Positions 53,275-63,670 of a stretch of DNA of 64,000 nucleotides are shown here, piece by piece (the first letter of the stretch is position 1; each line of letters starts with the position of its first letter). Below the pieces are notes generated by a model. It saw only the letters and a list, made by a program, of their open reading frames with translations, had not been told where the DNA came from and did no database searches. Source of the DNA: JACXVD01 sp020446665. Its GTDB lineage: Bacteria > Pseudomonadota > Alphaproteobacteria > Sphingomonadales > Sphingomonadaceae. The translations under genes and the position numbers were made by a program. Where the stretch lies: assembly GCA_041396905.1 (NCBI GenBank), contig JAWKXQ010000005.1, positions 1-64,000 on the forward strand. The letters run 5' to 3'.

Positions 53275-53292
53275 GCGCGGTAGTCTGGATCC

Positions 53293-56200
53293 TCAGGCAA
53301 AAACTTCGTGCTGCGGCTCGACAAAGCGGAAGGAGGCCATCGGGTCCGGCTCTCCTGCCGGGTTCAGGATTGCCGCTTCGAACAGCGCAAAGGCTTCCGG
53401 CTCCATGACGTCAAAGCCCTTGGCGCTATCTTCCTGCCCTGCCGGGAACCAGCCTGCCCATATGCTGGAGTCAAAGCCATTGGCAGTCAGGAAGTCGATC
53501 ACCTGTTGCTCTGACTGGTAATTGGCATAACGGATATTGCCATCTGCGTGCATATAGGCGTGCAAATAGGCGGTGCCGTCATTGAGCGCGAAATAGACTT
53601 CTTGCAGCCCATCGCCATCATAGTCCCCGGCGCCGAGAACGCGGACGATATTGTTGATTTCCAGATCGTTCTGGAACCGGCGTTGGCTATCATGGTCGCT
53701 GCCTGCCACTACGTCACCGCTCGCCACCAGCGGGTCGATATAAATGCCGGCCACGCGCGTTTCACCAGCCCAGCCATGATCGTCAAAATAAATCAGCCCG
53801 TCTTCTGCCGTGCCAATTGTGGCAAAACGGCCAATTTCCGGGTTGACCAACACCTGATCGACATCGCCATCGCCATTCACATCGGCCGCGCCGATCCACA
53901 CCCATGACCCGTCGCCACCCAGCGCATTCCCGTCAAAATCGCGGATATTGCCCATGGCCGACTGGTAGCCGGAACTGTCATTGGCATCGAATGTCACGGA
54001 GATACCCGTACCGGGCAACAAGCGAATGGTCTCGTCATCGAACTGGAGATACTCGACCGCTGTCAGAGTGTCTGTGCCATCCGGCCCGGAGACTTCGAAC
54101 ACTCCACTTGATGTTTGGGTGACGGTATAATCAGCACGGTTGCCGCTCACCACGGCTGTGTCGATATTGCCGCCGCCATTGATCGTATCATTGCCAAGGC
54201 CACCGGTCAGGATATTCGCGCCGTCATTACCGGTAATCCGGTTCCACAGGCTGTTACCCGTGCCGGACAAGGCATCACCTCCCAGCAGGGTCAGCATTTC
54301 AAAATTGGCGCCCAGAGTATAGCTGACGAAGGACTGGACGTGGTCATTGCCGCCGCCCACGTCCTCTATGATACGCGTATCGGCATTGTCGATGCGATAA
54401 GTATCGTTGCCCATGCCACCGCGCACTTCGCCGAACAGATCGCCGCCTACCCCGTCATAGAGGTCATTGCCTGCTTCCAGCAGGATCGTGCCGAAAATCC
54501 GGCCGCCAGCATTGTTGTGGACTTCGTCATTGCCGGCACCGAGCAGGATGGCCCCTTCAATATCGCCGGTATTCATGACGATCTCTGCCAGCGGAGCAGC
54601 CGGGCTGGTATCACGCACCCAGATCGCAACATCGGCGCTGATCAGCCCGCTATTTTCGATAATTCGCGGGGCAACGCTGTTGGTATGTTCCGTCAGGACA
54701 ATGCCAATAGCTGCCAGTTCGGATGACGGATCATTCAGGACATAGATCGTCCCGCCATTGGTGAAGCTCCCGCCACCATATTGGCGCCAGTCAACGCCAA
54801 TGGCGTTCACCGGGGCTTCGACATAGATCAGGCCGCTATTGTCAAAGCCAGAAAACGGCCCCAGCGCGACGCCGACCGCGCCATAATTGCTGAGCACCTC
54901 AATCGTGCCGGTGTTGATGACCTGACGCGTTGCGGTAACGTCATATCCGTTGAGAACACCGGTGGCGTAACCATCAATCGCGCCGACCCCGAAATAGCCA
55001 TCATTGCGGAAATTCACGCCCTGTTGCGGCGCGTAGAAGCCATAGGTCACCGAACCGCCAGAAATGATTGGAGAACCGCTGTCATATACCCAGCTGGTGA
55101 TAAAGCTGGCATCCGCAGTATTGTGGAACCACGCATCCGCATCCGGGCCGGAATAGCGGCTGACGGTAAACCCGATGGTCGCACCATAACCGGGCTGGTT
55201 AGTGATGGTCGAAACGTCTCCGTTATTGACGTAGCTGACATTGCCCCCCGCGTCATAAATCACATGCGAAGTCGCCCAGGACAGGACCGATTCCTCCGGG
55301 ACGATATTGGTCCCGGTAATGGATTGCCCCGCTGCAATCGTGGTGTCAGCCACAATATAGGTCGGGGCATTTGGCACAGCGTGCGGGTTAAAGCCGTTGA
55401 AGTTCTCGGCAGTGAAATCCGCGACATTGGTGTTCTGGAATGTGATCGCAACGTATGAGCTATATCGTCCTGAAATAGAGGGATGGAGCACCAGAAGCAC
55501 ATCATTGCCCTGTTGCTGCAATTCATAGACGCCCAGCGCGAACGGATCGGCGCCGTTTTCAAGCAGCCACAGAACACCAGGCGAACTGACATCAAAAGAA
55601 GAGGTAAACTGCCCGGCCAGATCAATGATATCGCCATTTGGCCCGGTCTCGAAATCGGTGATGACGGAACCGAAACTGTCTACGCCAGCGACATATTCAA
55701 CCGTATCCCGGCCCGAACCGAGCGTGATCGTGCCGAAATGCCCATCGGTAATCAGGTGGTCATCGCCCGCGCCGAGATCGACGGTGTAATTGGGGGTGAT
55801 CATGGTCACCAGATCGGTTTCGTCGAGATATTCGTATGTGCCGACCCAGGCATCGGTAATAGTGACGAGATCATTCCCGTCGCCGGCCAGGATCGATCCG
55901 GCCGGCATGGCCGCGCTGACCAGACTGGAATAGGAAAGACTTACGTTGATAGTATCGTTACCAGCCCCGCCATCGAGCAGATCCACACCGCCCGAGCCGC
56001 TGATGGTGTCATCTCCATCATCGCCGAAGACCTGATCGACGCCGCCGCCGCCAATCAGATAATCATTGCCGGTTCCACCATGCAGCGTGTCATCGCCAAT
56101 GCCACCATAGATGATGTCGTTATCCGCGCCGCCATCAATCGTGTCGGCCCCATCGTCACCATAGAGATGATCGGCCCCGGCCAGCCCGTTGATCGTGTCG

Positions 56201-58545
56201 TTACCGGCACCGCCATAAATGACATCATTCCCGGCCAGACCGTCCAGCACATCATTGCCTGTGCCACCCACCTGTGTGGGGTGATTAGGATCAAAGCCGA
56301 GATTTTGGCTGGTGAAGCTGCTGACGGTAGTGTTGCTGAAGGTTATCAACGTGACCCAGTTCGAGCCTTCGCCGCTGGGCCGCAATTGCAGCAAGGTGTT
56401 GGCGCCGGACTGCAGCAGTCTGGCCTGCCCGTTGATGAAGGGCTCAAAATCGGGATCGCCATTGCCCAGTTCCGATGATGCAAACAGGCTCCAGTCCAGT
56501 CTGTCGCCGCCTGCACCGGTGGCAAAATCGGTGATCGTCAATGCACCGAGGCTCTGCGATGCCAGTTCAGAATGAAACTCGATCACATCCTGACCGGCGC
56601 CAAGTGTTACTGTGGTCCCGCCAGACGGGAGCGAACGCAGCAGCAGCCGGTCATCGCCTGTGCCCAGATTGATATTGGCCGAATGCGAATGGCCAGAGGC
56701 CTCGCTGATCGAAAGATCGACCAGATCGTTTCCGGCATCTCCGCGGATCGTGACCGTGGCTGGTGCCGGTTGATAGCCGGTCGCGACAATGATCGTGTCA
56801 TTCCCGTCACCACCCTGCAAGATGTCTGAACCGCCAAAGCGCTCCTCGATCAGATCATTACCCAGGCCGCCGCTGATTGTTTGTGCGCCATAGGCACCGG
56901 TCAGATGATCATCGCCATTCGTACCCGCAGGGACAGTATAGGATGACGCCGCGCCTGTGGGATCATAACCGGCGAAATTGGCTGCTGTCAGGCTCGATGC
57001 CGTAACGCCAACCAGCGTCGCGAGCGTGAAGTGAAAACCACTGCCGCTCCCGCCGCCACTGCCATCATAGTCGAAAATGACCAGCGTATCGGCACCATCC
57101 TGCACCAGTTGCAGATGGCCCGTGGCAAAGGGTTAGTGACGAAGTCCCACCCCTGGCCGATCTGGATCGCCTTCGCCAGATCCAGAATATCGCCAGCATT
57201 ACCGGCGGTGAAATCGGTAATGGTGATGTTGATGCCGTAATAATAGGACAGGCTGTTGAGGATAAACCGATCCCGGCCCGCCCCCAGCGTGATCACCGCA
57301 TCAGGCAGATCAACGCCCAGTTCCGGCGCGAGCAATTCGATCACGTCATCGCCAGCCCCCAGATCGGCAATCAGGGTTATGGCGCGATCATCGCGGTTCA
57401 AATAGGGATGGCGGCCAATTTCAAAGCGCAGATAATCATTGCCGTCACCCGCATCGACCGTGACTGTTTCTGCAAGTGTATTGCCGCCCATTGGGGCCGC
57501 AGGGCGATAGATGTCGATAATGTCATTGCCTGCGCCGCCTTCGATCAGGTCGGTACCGTGGCTGTCGCTGATCCGGTCATCACCATCGCCACCGCGCAAA
57601 ATGTCATTGCCGCCGCCGCCATCGATAATATCGCTGCCAAGCCCGCCATTGATTTCATCGGCCAGATTGCTGCCGACAATCTCGTCATTTCCATCCCCGG
57701 CATTGATGACAGATCGGGTTGGCGGTGCGATCAGAATGTCATTGGACGCGGTGCCGGTAACGGTTGTGGATGACAACGCCGTGCCTGCCGGAGCCCAGCC
57801 CGCGAAATTTTCTGCGGTCAGCGACGCGACTGTAACATTCTGCAGGCGCAGCAGTGTCAAAGGCAGGATGGCATCCGATTTATCGCCATCATAATCGACC
57901 TGGACCAGCACATCCGCCCCCGTCCTGTGTCAGAACCAGCACCCCGTTGGCGAAGGGGTTATTCCCGGCAATATAGGCGGCAAAATCAGACGGGCTGGTG
58001 TAATATCCGCGCAAGAACTCGCCAAGATTCAGAATGTCACCACTCGCCCCGGCGGTGAAATCGGCGATCGTCACGACAACGGGATTTCCGCGCATGCCAT
58101 TGCCATAGTCAAAATCGAGGAACACAGTATCGCGGCCCGCGCCCAGAGTCAGCGAATGGCTGCCCTGCAAAACGTAGGTCAATCGCAGAATGTCATCGCC
58201 GTCACCGAGATCGACGGTCAGGCTGCCGCCTTCCGGAAGACGGCCAATAGTCACATAGTCATTGCCTGTTCCGGCATCGATCAGATTGGTCCGGGCCCAA
58301 TATCCGATTGTGCTGCTTTCTGCCGGATAGATATCGCTGATCGTGATCCGGTCATTTCCGGCCCCGCCATGGATGGTGTTGTTACCGCCTTCATCGACGA
58401 TCACATCATCGCCATCGCCGCCATCAATGGTGTCATCACCCCACAGGTCGATGATGGTGTCGTCGCCATCTCCGCCATTTACAACATCGTCATTCTGCGT
58501 TGCGAGAATTCGGTCATTGCCGGGTGTGCCAGTGAAATCGGCCAT
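53293..58545 (-). CDS. Giant RTX (hemolysin-type calcium-binding) protein, broken by two homopolymer indels
   Basis: Read through two one-base corrections, the gene encodes about 1,750 residues. It begins MADFTGTPGNDRILATQNDD and lacks a signal peptide, as expected for type I secretion. GGxGxDxxx calcium repeats (such as GGDGDDTIIDLWGDD) recur. There are at least four long modules, each ending with a segment like NVTVASLTAENFAGW. The C-terminal third has VNGDGDVDQ and DYDGDGLQEV (EF-hand/FG-GAP-like). Breaks: one extra C at 57917-57921 and one missing G at 57130-57132. The convergent tolC-ABC-hlyD operon is the likely exporter. Function: surface or biofilm protein, by inference. Confidence 0.87.
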
Positions 58546-58684
58546 TGTCAGTCTCTCCGGATCAGATGCCACAAGGTGGGGATGTTCAATTGCACAAAAA
58601 CTGAACAAGATGGCTTACTGATCAAAGGCATATAATAATCGGCAAGCAATCGAAGAGGAAGCCGAAAAGCATCACCGACCTGCA

Positions 58685-58715
58685 AGAAAAAACTACTCCG
58701 GACTGCTGCCGGAGT
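58685..58715 (-). terminator. Rho-independent terminator of the polysaccharide export operon
   Basis: On the minus strand ACTCCGG pairs with CCGGAGT around a CAGCAGT loop, followed by AGTTTTTTCTTG. It lies 18 bases after the stop of the Wza-like gene. Confidence 0.85.
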
Positions 58716-58732
58716 GAATGGAATCTGCCGCC

Positions 58733-59905
58733 CTACAGCGAATTCTTGATCGCAATTGTTGACAGCGCGACGTTTGACAAGGTCGCGAGGAATTTCTGCA
58801 GATCCGCCCCCGGCGCGCTGGAAACATAGAGCACGTCATCATCGCGAATCGCAAAGTCCTGTGCGGTGAACAGGCTGGAGGCATCCGACAGGTCGAGCCG
58901 GTAGATCACCGGCACCCGCCCGTCCTGCGTCGCCGGTGCGGTGCCTGCCACTGCCGGGTCCAGCGCTGCGGCATCTTCGAAGCGGAAGACGAACACGCCG
59001 CGAATATCCGCGCGGTCATCGCGCAGCCCGCCGATCCGGCCCAGCGCCTGTGCCAGACTCAGGCCGGAGCCTTCAAACGGCACTTCCGCATTTTTCGTAA
59101 CAGCTCCCAGCGCGATGAAGCTGTAAGGCTGGTGGATCACCGTCAGCACATCATCGGCGCGCAGGGGCACATTCTGTACCGGATCGAGGATCACGGCATC
59201 CAGCGGCATGGTCGCCGCCAGATTTCCGCGCGTCAGGCGGATGGTGGTCTTCTCCACCGGTTCCGTCGGCCCGCCCGCCTGTGCCAGCACATCCAGCAAA
59301 CGCTCGCCGCGCGCGGTCAGGGGAATACGGCTGGTGCGTGCGACCTTGCCCAGCACAGTGACAGTGCTGGCTTCATTGCCGACCAGCCGGACCAGCACTT
59401 GCGGATCATGCGCTCGCCCGCGCAAACGGCCGACAATATCGCGCTGGACCTGCGAGGTCGTGCGCCCCGCGGCGGGCACTTTTCCGGCAAAGGGCACGGC
59501 AATCGCGCCATCTTCATCCACGCGCTGGTCAGGGATGGCACTGCTCTGCGCCACCATGGGCAAATTGCCCCCCGCTGTGCCGCTGACGCTGAAGAGCACG
59601 GCTGGCGGGGCCTCCCAGATGGTCACCCCGACCATATCCCCGCGTTCAATCAGAGGTGCGGACACGCTGCGATTGCCGAAGATTTCCGCAAAGCTGTTCG
59701 CCTTACCCAGCGAAGCGATCCGGTTGGTCGCCGCCCGGTCAAGCTCGACAATGGCGATATTCGCCCCCGCATAATTCTCCCCGGCGGCAGCCTGCACAGA
59801 GCCGGTGCCGGGGCCAGCCGCGCCAAAGCTGGTGCAGCCACCAAGCAGAGCCGCCAGTGCAGCGATGGCAAAGGGGCGGGTTACGCGAAGCGAACGGATC
59901 ATCAC
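58733..59905 (-). CDS. Polysaccharide export outer membrane lipoprotein (Wza/KpsD family)
   Basis: The 390-aa protein has a lipoprotein signal with lipobox LGGC (C24). The Poly_export domain carries RGDMVGVTIWEAP and VDEDGAIAVPFAGKVPAAGR. Two SLBB-like segments follow (TVTVLGKVARTSRIPLTARG and SFIALGAVTKNAEVPF). It forms the outer-membrane channel for polysaccharide. It overlaps the glycosyltransferase gene by four bases and is the last gene of the operon. Confidence 0.9.
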   Translation of the reverse strand: MMIRSLRVTRPFAIAALAALLGGCTSFGAAGPGTGSVQAAAGENYAGANIAIVELDRAATNRIASLGKANSFAEIFGNRSVSAPLIERGDMVGVTIWEAPPAVLFSVSGTAGGNLPMVAQSSAIPDQRVDEDGAIAVPFAGKVPAAGRTTSQVQRDIVGRLRGRAHDPQVLVRLVGNEASTVTVLGKVARTSRIPLTARGERLLDVLAQAGGPTEPVEKTTIRLTRGNLAATMPLDAVILDPVQNVPLRADDVLTVIHQPYSFIALGAVTKNAEVPFEGSGLSLAQALGRIGGLRDDRADIRGVFVFRFEDAAALDPAVAGTAPATQDGRVPVIYRLDLSDASSLFTAQDFAIRDDDVLYVSSAPGADLQKFLATLSNVALSTIAIKNSL

Positions 59906-61227
59906 AAATACCTCGAATACACGTCATTCAGACGCATGCGGTAATTTTCAGGACTATAGTGCGCGGCCTGCGCCAGCCCCAGCCTGGCCAGTTCCGCCCG
60001 CCGGTCTGCATCGGCATCAATCCGGCGAATCGCCGCCGTGATTGCCTGCGTATCATAGGGATCGACCATTTCCGCCGCATTGCCCGCAACCTCGGGCAGG
60101 GAGGACGTGTTGGAGCAGATCACGGGCGTGCCCAGCAGCATCGCCTCCAGCGCAGGCAGACCGAACCCTTCATAGAGCGAGGGGAACAGCGCCCCCTTGG
60201 CCCCGCGGATCAGGCTTACCAGCAAGCTGAAGGGTGCATAATCGAGCCGGATGATCCGCTTGCGCGCGCCGCGCCGCCGTTCGATATTGCTGGCTGGAAT
60301 GAAACTGTCAGCTTCCCACTTGCCTTCGTTGAGGAGGGCCAGTTCCTGTTCCGCTTTCCACGCCTGCGCGCCGATGATCACCAGCGGGGTGGATACCTTG
60401 CTCGCCATATAGGCTTCGATCATGCGGCCGATATTCTTCTTTGGCTCCAGCGAGCCCCAGAAGAGGAAGTAGTCCTTGTAGCCAAAGCCCGTCACCCCTT
60501 CGACTTCGCGGGCAACCTGCTCTTCCGGCTTCTCACGATATTTGGCGGGGATCTGGACGGACTGATAGGTGTTGGTCACCTTGTTCTCTGGCACGCCGAC
60601 CAGCTCGATCAGATCGCGGCGCGAGTTTTCCGATACGGTCACGATATGATCGGCCCTGTCCGCCAGCAGCCGCATCAGCCGCAGATAGCGGCGCTTGTTG
60701 TCGAGTGTGGTGTAGGGCAGCTTGAGCGGCACCAGATCGTGCATGGTGTAGAGATTGGGCGCGCCCTTTATCCGCACTGGCAGCGGATAGGTCCAATGCG
60801 CCAGGTCCGGCACTTCGGGCATGCGGATATTGACCAGCTGTTTCCACATCCAGAACGCACCACTGGCGTTCTTGAAGACCTCGTTCGAATTGTAGATCGC
60901 ATCGAAATAGGGCAGCCGCGCGGAGAAGGTCCTGGCCACCACCCGCCCGGTAATCGGCACCTGCACCGCCCGATAGCTGAGCGGCCCGCGCAGCGCCTGC
61001 TTTGCCCGCTCAAGCAATTCGAGCAATCTGGGCTGTTCCACCGCACCATCGAAAAAGGCGATTTCGCGCAGCAGATCGTCACGATTGAGTGAACCGCGAT
61101 TGCCATAGAGCACCGAAACCTTGTGCCCCAGTTCATGCAATTCATAGCTCAGATTGCGGGCATAGGTGGCCACCCCAGTGCCTTTCTCAAGGCCGAGATT
61201 ATAGCCATCTATCAGAATTCTGGGCAT
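59902..61227 (-). CDS. Glycosyltransferase family 1 (GT-B)
   Basis: The 441-aa GT-B enzyme begins MPRILIDGYNLGLEKGTGVA and has the C-terminal nucleotide-sugar motif PSLYEGFGLPALEAMLLGTP (E-x7-E) and SNTSSLPEVAGNAAEMVDP. It adds a sugar to a growing glycan at the cytoplasmic membrane. Sugar and linkage cannot be predicted. It is the only glycosyltransferase in view. Confidence 0.9.
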   Translation of the reverse strand: MPRILIDGYNLGLEKGTGVATYARNLSYELHELGHKVSVLYGNRGSLNRDDLLREIAFFDGAVEQPRLLELLERAKQALRGPLSYRAVQVPITGRVVARTFSARLPYFDAIYNSNEVFKNASGAFWMWKQLVNIRMPEVPDLAHWTYPLPVRIKGAPNLYTMHDLVPLKLPYTTLDNKRRYLRLMRLLADRADHIVTVSENSRRDLIELVGVPENKVTNTYQSVQIPAKYREKPEEQVAREVEGVTGFGYKDYFLFWGSLEPKKNIGRMIEAYMASKVSTPLVIIGAQAWKAEQELALLNEGKWEADSFIPASNIERRRGARKRIIRLDYAPFSLLVSLIRGAKGALFPSLYEGFGLPALEAMLLGTPVICSNTSSLPEVAGNAAEMVDPYDTQAITAAIRRIDADADRRAELARLGLAQAAHYSPENYRMRLNDVYSRYL

Positions 61228-61239
61228 TACCCGGGCACC

Positions 61240-62139
61240 TCAATCCTTGTGGATGATGATGCCGAACGACGTGACGAGATATTGCTCGATCTGAAGTTTG
61301 AGATGATCATTCGCGCTGTAAGGTGGCATATCGATATGCAGGTCGAGCGGTTTCTGGCCAAGATTCCAGTTGAATTTCATCCGGCAACCCTTCGACTTTA
61401 AACGATTCTCTAACATCTCGAAATCGCGCTTGCGAAAAAGTACGGTACTAGCATTGTCAACGGTTTCGTCATTGGACGAGCAATTGAACTCGGTTGTGTG
61501 GATTGCCAGTCCGCCAGGCTTCAGGCACTTCGCCGAATTAACCACAAATTCGAGACCCTTGGCGATCGAACCCAAATGCTCGAACGCGCATGCAGACCAG
61601 ACGAAATCGAACTGGCCTGCCAGATCGCGGTCAATCTTGTTCATGTCCATGAAGCGGAAATCGACAAGTCGTTCGAATTCCTGTGGGTCGCAAATATTGC
61701 GTTCGTTCAATTGCTGTTTTGAAATGGCATGCTGGTCGGTGTCGATCCAGCCGGCGCTTTTGGCTTTTTGCGGTGCAAGATCGGTGCCCAGCACAGTCAC
61801 CCCGTTGTGCGCGAGCATCGCCGCCATCGGTTCATTGCCTACGCCAAAACCGAGCGCATGACGCCCTTCTTCGATCATGCCATTTATGTGAAGCGCCTGC
61901 ATGATGTAACAATATTCCCACTGCTTGCGGTGCATGCGCGGTTCCTCGCGGATCTGCGCGCACCAGTGGCTGTAATGCGGCTCCTCCAGCTGCGCCTGCG
62001 TGCAGGCCTGCGATACCGGCTCCCACAGGTCAGGTTCAGGCATAGTATAGTCCGAAATCGGCAGTAAACGGGCGGCGTCGGTCTTCGCGTCCTCTTTGGC
62101 GGGTCCCTGCCGTAATTTGCTGAAAAGTGATTTTATCAT
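61240..62139 (-). CDS. SAM-dependent methyltransferase (class I)
   Basis: The 299-aa protein has a class I fold: motif I GRHALGFGVGNEPMAAMLAH, motif II-like VTVLGTDLA and the post-motif FDFVWSACAFEHLGS, followed by LKPGGLAIHTTEF. The acceptor may be a sugar or the lipid end of the polysaccharide. It lies between the export ATPase and the glycosyltransferase genes. Confidence 0.85.
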   Translation of the reverse strand: MIKSLFSKLRQGPAKEDAKTDAARLLPISDYTMPEPDLWEPVSQACTQAQLEEPHYSHWCAQIREEPRMHRKQWEYCYIMQALHINGMIEEGRHALGFGVGNEPMAAMLAHNGVTVLGTDLAPQKAKSAGWIDTDQHAISKQQLNERNICDPQEFERLVDFRFMDMNKIDRDLAGQFDFVWSACAFEHLGSIAKGLEFVVNSAKCLKPGGLAIHTTEFNCSSNDETVDNASTVLFRKRDFEMLENRLKSKGCRMKFNWNLGQKPLDLHIDMPPYSANDHLKLQIEQYLVTSFGIIIHKD

Positions 62140-62171
62140 CCGTGCTACCTCTGAGAAGGAATATCGTTTGC

Positions 62172-62870
62172 CTATGCAGTCGATACCTGAAGTTCAAGCC
62201 AACCAGGGGGCGGCTTCCAGCCGATCAGTTCCTTGAAGTCGGCATAGGCCAGCTCAAAATCGTCATACTGGGCAAGCTTGCCATCATGCAGCACGCCCCA
62301 GCGGTTACAGTGGTCGCGGACATAAGCGGCATCATGCGAGATGATGATCATCGCCCGGTCAGCCCGCTTTTCAAACAATTCGTAATTGCACCGATCATGA
62401 AACCGCGCATCGCCCACTGCGCCGATCTCGTCGATCAGGAAACAGTCAAATTCGATGATCATGGAAATGGCAAAGGCCAGCCGCGCGCGCATGCCGGAGG
62501 AATAGGTGCGCACCGGCTCGCGCAGATAGGGGCCGAGTTCGGCAAAATCTTCCACAAAGGCGAGGTTCGTGTCGAAATCCTGATCATAGATCGTGCTGAT
62601 GAAGCGGATATTGTCCACCCCGGTCAGCTGATGCTGAAACGCGCCACCAAAGGCGAGCGGCCAGGAGATCGACATAGAGCTTTCAATGCTGCCCGATGTC
62701 GGCCGCTCCGCCCCGCTGATCAGGCGGACCATAGTCGATTTGCCGGCCCCGTTGCGGCCCAGAATGCCCAGCCTTTCCCCGCGGTCGAGATCGAAGGAAA
62801 TGCCATCCAGCACAAGGTTTTCGCCAAAACGCGTGGGATAGGTTTTGCGCAGATCGCGGACGCGGATCAT
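62172..62870 (-). CDS. kpsT: Capsular polysaccharide ABC transporter ATP-binding protein (KpsT)
   Basis: The 232-aa ATPase has Walker A GRNGAGKST (38-46), the KpsT-type signature YSSGMRARLAFAISM and Walker B FDCFLIDE. It lacks the C-terminal carbohydrate-binding domain of Wzt, so it should export capsule of the KpsMT type. The start overlaps the KpsM stop by four bases. Confidence 0.92.
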   Translation of the reverse strand: MIRVRDLRKTYPTRFGENLVLDGISFDLDRGERLGILGRNGAGKSTMVRLISGAERPTSGSIESSMSISWPLAFGGAFQHQLTGVDNIRFISTIYDQDFDTNLAFVEDFAELGPYLREPVRTYSSGMRARLAFAISMIIEFDCFLIDEIGAVGDARFHDRCNYELFEKRADRAMIIISHDAAYVRDHCNRWGVLHDGKLAQYDDFELAYADFKELIGWKPPPGWLELQVSTA

Positions 62871-63670
62871 TCGGGCACCACCCGCCGCTCTGTCCAGCGG
62901 ACCATCACCAGCGCTGCGACTGTCAGCGCCAGCGACAGGGGGATCACATAGCCCAGATCATAATGCGCGCGGGCCTGATCCCCGAACCACCCTTCGCGGA
63001 CCATTTCCACCCCGTGCACCATCGGGATCCACAGCACGATTTCCTGCGCAAATTTGGGCAGCGCATCGACGAGGAAGGCCGCGCCGGACAGCGGGAAAAT
63101 GAGGTAGGAAGCCGGGTGCCAGAGCTTATCGACTAGCTCGCTATGATGGCTCAGCGCGCCCAGCGTGACGGCCAAAGCTGCGCCAAACCAGGCGAGGATC
63201 AGCCAGCCGCCAGCAACCTTCAAGACATCGTCTGGCGGCTCCAGCCAAGCGGACAAAATCAGGATCAGTGCCAGAGTGACGAAGGAAATGGTCGCCCCGC
63301 CAAATTCCAGCAACAGGCGCGCAGCATAAATGTCCAGCACCTTGATATTGCGGTGATACATCAGCGCCAGATTGGCCCATAGCGCATTGATGCAGCGCCC
63401 CGGCATATTGCGCCATAACAGCACACTGGAATAGCCGGTCAGCGCAAAGGCGACGATGGGCAAGTCACTGCCATGGACGGACTTGGTCGCGGTCCACAGG
63501 ATCGTAACCCCGATGGTGAAGATCATCGGTTCCACAAACAGCCACAGAAAGCCGATATTGTGCCGCCCATATCGCGTGAGCATTTCACGCACCAGCAAAG
63601 CGCCGATAATCCGCGCATTGACGCGCAGACTATGGGGCAGAGAGGCCGGTTGAGGCGGCGTGGTGGCCAT
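62867..63670 (-). CDS. kpsM: Capsular polysaccharide ABC transporter permease (KpsM)
   Basis: The 267-aa permease has six membrane helices and the ABC-2 KpsM signature (VREMLTRYGRHNIGFLWLFV, then the MVHGVEMVREGWFG block near the end). It carries the polysaccharide across the inner membrane. I chose the ATG at 63670 (MATTPPQPASL) because it overlaps the stop of the preceding gene (TAATG); the longer frame is shadow. Confidence 0.92.
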   Translation of the reverse strand: MATTPPQPASLPHSLRVNARIIGALLVREMLTRYGRHNIGFLWLFVEPMIFTIGVTILWTATKSVHGSDLPIVAFALTGYSSVLLWRNMPGRCINALWANLALMYHRNIKVLDIYAARLLLEFGGATISFVTLALILILSAWLEPPDDVLKVAGGWLILAWFGAALAVTLGALSHHSELVDKLWHPASYLIFPLSGAAFLVDALPKFAQEIVLWIPMVHGVEMVREGWFGDQARAHYDLGYVIPLSLALTVAALVMVRWTERRVVPE

